A stretch of DNA of 64,000 nt from Hemileia vastatrix (Eukaryota > Basidiomycota > Pucciniomycetes > Pucciniales > Zaghouaniaceae). Every line of letters starts with the position of its first letter. Position 1 is the stretch's first letter. Positions 57,711 through 64,000 of the stretch are shown one piece after another. The stretch is taken from the NCBI GenBank assembly GCA_030280995.1, contig JASXTE010000016.1, positions 21,541,001 to 21,605,000 on the forward strand, written 5' to 3'. A program made the translations under genes and the position numbers. Under the pieces are notes generated by a model. It did no database searches, was not told where the DNA came from, and saw nothing but the letters and a program-made list of their open reading frames with translations.

Positions 57711-58140
57711 CCTTCAAATCAGGAAACAAAGTATGGCTCGATGCATGAAACATTTGAATGACTCGACCATCTAAGAAACTGGCCGAAAAGTGCTTGGGAC
57801 CATTTGAAATTGACTCCAAAGTCTGTAAAACTGCAATTCGACTCAAGATACCTCCTAAATGGCAGGATATTCACCCTGTTTTCCACGTATCTCTCCTGGA
57901 ACTGGCTCGAGAAACATACCCAGGCAGGAACCAGTCAAAGTAGAAGACTATCTAGAGGGGGAAGTAAGATGTATCTTTGATTCAAGAATGCGCAAGGGGA
58001 AACTTCAATACCTTGTGGAATTGGAAGGCATCCTTGATGACTCAGAAAAAACATCCTGGGAACCAGCCATCAATGTTTCTAATGCCCCTGAACTCCTAAA
58101 ATCTTTTAATCTTAAATATCCTTTAAAACCAAAACCTTAA
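57711..58140 (+). pseudogene. Element IV integrase tail and chromodomain
   Basis: RPSKKLAEKCLGPFEI and IRLKIPPKWQDIHPVFHVSLL form the GPY/F-like tail; after a frame change the chromodomain follows: VEDYLEGEVRCIFDSRMRKG, LQYLVELEG, SWEPAINVSNAPELLKSF. Chromodomains direct chromovirus integration to heterochromatin. The reading ends at the stop 58138-58140. Confidence 0.88.
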
Positions 58141-58449
58141 AACTCTGTTTTATTTTTCTTTTTTCTTCTCTTTTCTTTTCTTTTATTTTCTTAAAATTCT
58201 AAAACTTCTTCTCTTTTAAAATACTTACTCTGTTTTCTTTTTTCTTCTTCTCTTTCAAAAAATTTTTTTTTCAACCTTCTTTAAAAATAAAAAAGTATAA
58301 AATAAAAATCAAATCAAATTAAAAATAAATTAAAATTAAAAGAATAAAATAACAAAAAAACAAAGACTTAAACAATTCATTAAAAAAAATCTTAAAAATC
58401 AATAATTCCTTTAATTTTCTTTCTTTTCTTCTTTTCAAAATACAGTTTT
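58141..58449. other. 3' region after element IV pol
   Basis: T/C-rich then A-rich sequence with no coding frame, ending at the TGTCAGCC of the next LTR. No element IV 3' LTR is found to its right within the window. Confidence 0.6.
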
Positions 58450-58912
58450 TGTCAGCCAGGCTACTAGACTTAACCAGTAAAATAATCAATTATTTTACTG
58501 AGTTGAAGCCACGCCCCTTCTTCTTTCAAATAATTAATTATCTACTTAAGTATTACTCACAATTAACTAGTTAAGTACAATAAGTAGTATAATTAATTAG
58601 TGTAAATAAAATGTCCCTTACAATTTTACTCCCTAACACCATGCTCAATGGTATAAGTCAATGGGAATAGAATTTAATAATAAAATTATAATAAAAAAAA
58701 ACTTTAAAACAATTATATTACCTCAGTGAGAGATCTGGAATCCCGTGAAAGTAATATAATTAATTATTTATTGTGTAATTAATTGTGACAGTCCAAGGAA
58801 CTCAAACTTTATTGCTAATAAATTTGATGTCCTTGTTGACGTACCAGTTTATTTAATTCTTATGTCATATATGTACTCCTTTCAGTCATTCTTTTTCTCA
58901 CATTCTTACAAT
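58450..58912 (+). mobile_element. LTR of element V, first part
   Basis: TGTCAGCCAGGCTACTAG at the start resembles the LTR start of elements I and III (TGTCAGCCAGGCTATTCC), but the rest is different. It is cut at 58912 by Harbinger C and continues at 62642 with a TATAAAAG box. The LTR end and the body of the element are not identified; they may lie outside the window. Confidence 0.6.
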
Positions 58913-59198
58913 AGGGGGTGTCAGTTCTGGCAAATCCGCACTTACAAATCCGCACTTAAATAAGTGCGGATTTCCAAAACACACTAGCCCCAATACTGGT
59001 GGATTTCAAAATGAAATAAGTCACTTATTTCACTCAAATCCGCACTTTCTCAACCAAAAGTGCTGATTTCACCATCAAGTCCCATTTCACTGATTTGTCA
59101 GCATCATCCCATTCATACGCAGCACTCCGCAGCATAACACTTCATAACTCAAAACATCGTACATCACTTACATCTTCATATCATATCATATAAGAGTT

Positions 59199-59830
59199 AT
59201 GCCTTCCTCACTTTCAAATCGTGATAAATTACATAAAGCAATGACTTTCATGGCTCTTGAACTGCTCTTGGACTCTAATTGCGATTCTGATTCTGATCTA
59301 GAAGAAGATTTTGTCTTTTTATCAAAAATGGCCACAAAACGTTACCTTCTTCCCAGAAAGCCTCAAGTACTTCATACCCCCAAGTACACCATCCAAACAC
59401 TTCTTAAACTATCTACACCCAGTTTTAGAGAGCTGTTCAGGACTTCTCAGGAATGTTTCCTTAAATTGCTTGAGCTTATTCAGGATCATCCCATATTTCA
59501 CAATAATTCTCAAAAAGAACAACAACATCCTTCAATTCAATTGGCCATCACACTATGTCATTTGGGTTCAAATGGTAATGGAGCCTCTTTGAAACGTTTA
59601 GAAAATGTCTTTGATTTAGGGTATGGTTCAATTAACACTTATACCAAACAATGTATCACTGCCATCAACTCCTTGTAATCTCAACTTCTCACCTGGCCAA
59701 CAAAAGAAGAGCGACTTGAATCATCTCAGGTTATGCAAGCAGAGGGCTTCCCAGGATGTAATGGTTTTGTTGATGGTACTGCTATTCCTTTGAGCCAGAA
59801 ACCTGCTCAAGGTGGAAACAATTACTTTCA
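59199..59830 (+). pseudogene. Harbinger transposase N-terminal part (element C)
   Basis: MPSSLSNRDKLHKAM... runs 159 codons to a TAA at about 59678, where the homologues have a sense codon (NSL then stop, SLKSQ in element A). It continues in frame through LESSQVMQAEGFPGCNGFVDG, which has the first catalytic Asp. Homology ends at QGGNNYFH near 59830, where TET-unit sequence begins. The second Asp and the Glu are absent. Confidence 0.88.
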
Positions 59831-59844
59831 CATTCTCGTCAAAA

Positions 59845-60975
59845 ATTTTTACCAAAATATTTACAAGTCAAAAAAATTCTATATCTGTTTTGAAAAATTG
59901 GCAATACTTTCCCCTGCATTTTATTGAAGCAAGGGGTTGATATCACCAAAATTTTTCTAAGTCATCAATTTCACATGTCAGATTTGAAAATTTGGCAATA
60001 CCCCCCCCCCTGCATTTTATTGAAGTAAGTGGTGGAAGTCATCTAAATTTAATATAATTACGTAAATTATTAAATAAATATCTAATATATATCAATTTCC
60101 CTAGTTTAAAGTAATGACAATCCCTTAAGCCAAAATGCAGATCAAATCTAGAAACAAAAGTTTGGGACTTTCCACAGGTATAGGCTAGAGGAACCCCATG
60201 AAACAAATAAATGTTATCATGATTACCATTTATGCAACATAAGGTCGTGGGCCCATTACTTTAGTTGAGGAAATTGATACATAAAAAATATTTATTAAAA
60301 ATTTACGAAAAAATATAAAATTTTCGATGACAACTCTAATCCCCATACTTTTTGGATCTAAATAAAGTTTTTTTAAATCGATTAACTTTACCTTCATTCA
60401 TTACCTTATTGATTCTTTGAATCAACTTATGACTGATTTGAAATGAGCAACCAAAATGTGTTAAATGTTGACAGGATTCCAAACCAGGAAGAGCTTTGGT
60501 CGTTTGATGATTATCCTTAGAAGAATTCCAAATAGTTTCGATGATACCATTTCCCAAACCAAAATCAATGATGCACCAGTGGTCTGGAAAATATAAACCA
60601 TGTCATTTGATTTTAGCTGGAGATGGTATTGGTTGGCCAGTAATCGGTTTGATATATGAGAATATACCAAAAGTAAGAAAATTGGTGTCCTTGGTATCAG
60701 TGTGAATTTTATTGTGAAATCCAGAATAAGTGATAATAACATTAGAAAAAAAAAAATATTCGTGGCTGATATCTTCCCATTCGGAGTCACACCAATTCGG
60801 TATTCCAACTTTGGTTGCAAGTTCATGATTTTTTTCAAATGCTTTATTACAGTGCTTTTTGAGTCGAAGAGCAAGAAAAGAGTTAAAGGAAGGTAGAGTG
60901 TCCCATAAGCAAAAATCTTCATCTTTTTGAGCTTTAGTGATATTCTTGAGCAACGAATACATGCCTATATAATTG
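59845..60975. repeat. TET-like repeat unit, partial copy 3
   Basis: Matches the units at 97-2428 and 2429-4959 from the middle of the poly-C minisatellite through the oxygenase downstream exon, then stops at the intron acceptor region (GCCTATATAATTGAAAT). The upstream exon and A-rich part are missing. Confidence 0.85.
60336..60962 (-). pseudogene. TET-like 2OG-Fe(II) oxygenase, decayed copy 3
   Basis: Downstream exon only: YSLLKNITKAQKDEDFCLWD at the 5' side, KIHTDTKDTN with the HxD ligands, a TGA in place of the Gly codon in KGHGLYFP (near 60605), then GNGIIETIWNSSKDNHQTT with the distal His and the C-terminus KKYGD. The CGA Arg codon that is TGA in copy 2 is intact here. Confidence 0.7.
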
Positions 60976-61064
60976 AAATGCCTAGATAATAATCATATAA
61001 GAGTTTCAGAATCCTTATCCTCTAAATATGCAATGTAAAAATGTGAAATAAGACAAGTGAAATT

Positions 61065-61385
61065 CGGAAAAAAGGCTCAACTTCAAAGGTCAAAATCTCA
61101 ACAACCACTGAACCTAATTCAAACCTGTTTGAGGGAAATGAAAGATATGCTTTAGTAGAATCTTCAGTTAAAGGACATGTGATTTAAATAAACTTAACCC
61201 TAATTTGTTACATAAAAAAATGAAATAAAAATTTAAATTGGGAAAAAAAAGGCTCAAATTTAATGGTCAATATCTCAGCAACCACTGAATCAAATTCAAA
61301 TCTGTTTGTGGGAAATGAAAGGTAGCCTTCAGGAGAATCTTCAGTAAAAAGAACATTAGATTTGAATAAACCTAACCCTAATTCC
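61065..61385. repeat. Direct repeat, two diverged copies of about 135 bp
   Basis: Two copies about 185 bp apart of a GGCTCAA...GGTCAA.ATCTCA.CAACCACTGAA...CTAACCCTAATT block (about 61065-61200 and 61250-61385). No coding frame. Function unknown. Confidence 0.75.
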
Positions 61386-61914
61386 GAGTCTGATTTTCAA
61401 AATTTTACAAAAACTTGAAAAGTGGTAATGAAGATGAGATCAAAAGGAGTTTTATAAGTTCACTGTTATCCAGATAAGAGTCATACATATATTTAAGTAT
61501 GAACTTTTCATAAAAGGAATGAGATATCATATAGGCATGAAAAAAAGGAGATGAAACTTACCTTGATTGAAAAGTAGGAAAAATAGAGTGAGAAAGATTG
61601 ATGTTGGAATTGTGGGGAAATTGAATATGGAGTAAGTGAAATGCATAAAGAATGTGCAATGTATGTGTTTCAATGAAATGGAGCCAAAAAAAAGTGAAAT
61701 AAGGGAAAGGGGGGATAATGACCATGCCAAGGAGGGATGAAGAGTAGGGTGATGGAGCTAAAAAAGAAAGTAAAGAGGGAGAGAAAAAAAAGGTTAATTA
61801 TAACATTGAAATCCAAAATAACCACTTACAAAAAAAATTTAGATAAAAAAAATAAAATAAACAGAAAAAAACAAAAAAAAATTATAATTAGTAATCAAAA
61901 AATCAAAAAAAAAG

Positions 61915-62185
61915 AATAAAGTGACTTACCTGGAGAGATGAGATGACAAAATGAATGAAACCAAATTGTTTGAGGGATGTTGGAGGAGAATAGGAAAAGG
62001 ATATGAGGGATGAATGAAAAAAAAAATCACTGACAAAATATGCGATTTCATGTTGAGCTGGTGAAAGAAAACCAATGAGCCATCCAAAAAAAAAAAATTC
62101 ACTGTAAATTCCAAAAAAAATGAATATGCAACAAACCAAAATACCAACCCAAGGGAATGAAGTACACAAAGAGGACATTTGGAGA
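61915..62185. repeat. Harbinger-associated repeat segment, copy in C
   Basis: Second copy of 5866-6125, same orientation, starting AAGTGACTTACCTGGAGAGATGAG. It carries the same minus-strand splice donor. Here it lies between purine-rich DNA and the terminal repeats. Confidence 0.65.
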
Positions 62186-62641
62186 GTACAAAATGGTATG
62201 GGAAAGAAAGGGATGATGTGGCCAACATGTGGTTTTGAAAAAAAAATCACGAAAAAAGTGCTGATTTGAGGTCAGAACTGACACCCATAGAAAAAAGATT
62301 AAGAAGTAGAAGAAATAAGTAAAAAAGAATGTAAACATGCCTGGTCAAAATATTGAAAATGTCAGGAAGGGGTGTGTGCCGACGATTGATGGGTAGGTAG
62401 CGAGGAAGGTCAGTGTGTCACATGTGACAGGGATGGGTAAGAAAGGAAGGGATGTTTTGTGGCCAAAATGTGGTTGTGAAAAAAAACGGGAAAAAAGTGC
62501 TGATTTGAGGTCATAACTGACACCCTTTTTTGAAATAAGTGACTTTTTTGCAAAATTTAAGTGCTGATTTGTAAGTGCTGATTTGGTTTGAAATCCGCAC
62601 TTAAGTTAAGTGCGGATTTGCCAGAACTGACACCCCCTAAT

Positions 62642-62900
62642 ATATGGTGTAAATTCCGCATATTTTATTCCCTCATGTTTTGCCTATAAAAGGCCTCTTA
62701 CTTTGTTTTTTTCAGAACATTCTTTTATCACTTACTTTATTATTACAATTACAACACTACAATTATTTCTATATTTTAAAACTTTAGTATTTACAACAGC
62801 GTAATTTTAATCTATAATCTATATTGATATTTTAAAACTACCTCTTATATTTGAGTAAATTAATCAAATTGATTTTAGAAATACGTACCTTTTGTTGAGA
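62642..62900 (+). mobile_element. LTR of element V, continuation
   Basis: Resumes directly after the AAT duplication of Harbinger C. TATAAAAG at 62685-62692, in a GCCTATAAAAGGCC context much like the LTR promoters of elements I and III (GCCTATAAAAGGG). Confidence 0.55.
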
Positions 62901-63640
62901 GACCTTTAAAACCCTTAAATATCCCGTGAAAACCTCGAATAAACTTCTAGACCCAAAAGGACCCCTTGATAGTTTTTATTTCCTTATATCTTTTTCTTTG
63001 AACTATCAAAATTTTTCACGAACTCAATACAACAACTTTTCTCAAACTTCACTTCCACCTTTAAATCTCTCTTTTAAAATTCTTCAAACAAATTACTTTT
63101 TTCTTTCAAATTCTTTTTTTCAAAACTATTTTTTTCCTTTCTCTTCAAATAACCAAAATTTCTCAAATCTTCAAAAATAACCTCAAATAAATTTTCACAA
63201 ATAACATTTTTCTTTTTCTTTTTTCTCATTAAATTTTCATTTAAAAACATAAAATTAAAATTTTCAATCAACAAGTTTTTTTTTACTTAAATTTTTTTTT
63301 CTTTTCAAAAAACTTAAACTAAAATTTCCTCAGTTAAATATTCTTTCTTTTTTCTTTCAAAATTTAAAACAAAATTTTTATTCAAATAATTTTTTCTTTT
63401 TTTTCTTTCTTTCTCTTTCAAAATCTCATAAAACATATAATAAAAATTAACTAAAACAACAAAACCAATAGAATAAATAAATACACAATTTACATTTTCT
63501 TTCTACTTTTTTTTCTTTCCCTTTTTGCTTCTCTCTTTTCTTTTTTTCTCTACCCATTTCAAATCTTCTCCTGCATTTTCTCCCAAACCAATTTCTTCAT
63601 TTTTTCCAACACCACCCTTATTTCCTTTCTGCATTTTTCA
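62901..63640. other. Pyrimidine-rich stretch without a recognised gene
   Basis: Long T/C-rich and A/T-rich sequence, perhaps LTR end plus leader of element V. Small Phe/Ser/Asn-rich frames are composition effects. Confidence 0.5.
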
Positions 63641-63699
63641 AATACCTCCTCCTCTCCAATTTCAAGTAACTCGTCTGCCACATCAAAGGAGGCGGCATT

Positions 63700-64000
63700 G
63701 ACAATATTGTCATTTCTTCACTTAAGTTTTTGACAAATCAAACTCGTCAAACCTGCCGAGGCTTCTTTGACCACACCTGGTCAAGGGTTTCCTCCTCCTC
63801 CTCCTTCAAATCAACTTCTGGTTGACTGGCCTCAACTGGCAGCGATGGAACAGCCTCTACAATCAGAGCTTCTTTGATGACATCTGAATTCTAAAATTAT
63901 AACATATAGTCATCAGTGTAAACTAAAAAATTGAAACAAGAAAAAGGTAAAACTCACCTCAAAAAACAGGATCGGGTTCTAAAAACATCTTTGGAGTGAC
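63700..64000 (-). pseudogene. Possible partial gene at the window edge
   Basis: On the minus strand an open stretch of normal base composition encodes SDVIKEALIVEAVPSLPVE, an acidic EEEEE run and KKPRQV before a stop near 63753. Upstream (about 63891-63957) there is a plausible intron with a GTGAGT donor and TTTTAG acceptor, but the joined frames do not agree well, so exon limits are unsure. It could be host or element V sequence. No family is recognised. Confidence 0.25.

Larger units (their letters stand above)
58913..62638. mobile_element. PIF/Harbinger-type element C, 3.7 kb
   Basis: Same inverted ends as element B (AGGGGGTGTCAGTTCTGGC) and again an AAT duplication (58910-58912 and 62639-62641). 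Its left part is the reverse complement of the right part of B, so the two are inserted in opposite orientation. Contents: transposase N-terminus (+), TET-like copy 3 (-), a 185-bp direct repeat, the 61915-62185 segment and three terminus-like GTCAG...CTGACACCC motifs towards the right end (near 62275, 62515 and 62630). It lacks a full transposase. Confidence 0.9.

Noticed and set aside
61340..61385. Telomere-like CTAACCCTAA words
   Set aside because: Single words in a diverged direct repeat, not a tandem telomeric array.

Overview
The window looks like TE-rich intergenic DNA of a fungal genome, most likely a rust fungus (Pucciniales). The evidence is short introns with fungal splice signals, low GC, nested Ty3/gypsy and PIF/Harbinger elements, and a TET-like 2OG-Fe(II) oxygenase gene of a kind abundant in rusts. 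The species is inference. Only one convincing host gene is present: a five-exon ABC1/UbiB-family kinase (ADCK2/Cqd1-like) at 10329-12743. I saw no tRNA or rRNA gene, CRISPR array or bacterial feature.

Layout. 97-4959: two tandem units of about 2.4 kb, each with a decayed TET-like oxygenase gene on the minus strand. 5040-5750: a giant polypyrimidine/polypurine inverted repeat. 5866-7793: a near full-length Harbinger transposase gene. 8326-10160: an LTR abutting a broken Ty1/copia pol end. 10229-12743: microsatellites and the kinase gene. 14577-18973: a 4.4-kb CACTA-like element without a recognisable transposase. 19212-42492: a decayed Ty3/gypsy element (II) whose 5' LTR received a 12.3-kb Ty3/gypsy element (I, 20055-32360). 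Element I in turn received a Harbinger element (B, 23654-26805), and II received a 261-bp CACTA-like MITE and an unclassified 1.05-kb insert. 42493-58140: a decayed chromodomain Ty3/gypsy element (IV) interrupted by an inverted solo LTR and by an intact 9.2-kb Ty3/gypsy element (III, 46474-55640). 58450-62900: an LTR of another element (V) split by a second Harbinger element (C, 58913-62638), which carries a third TET-like copy. 63640-64000: a possible edge of another gene.

Insertions I, III, B, C, the MITE, the 4.4-kb element and the solo LTR each have a visible target-site duplication (GTGTG, GTCAT, AAT, AAT, GAT, TGA, GAGGG). Several can be checked against an uninterrupted paralogue in the same window, so the relative order of events can be read.

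The most unusual signal is in the gag regions of elements I and III. A 64-nt intron with donor, branch site and acceptor kept in both copies would shift the reading frame and yield a 205-residue second protein, overprinted on the long Gag-Pol frame. The four substitutions between the two copies in this stretch change the long frame every time but the overprinted frame only once. Other points of interest are the TET-like genes next to and inside Harbinger elements, the matching ends of the 4.4-kb element and the MITE, and a 123-bp tandem array whose hairpin shows a compensated base pair.
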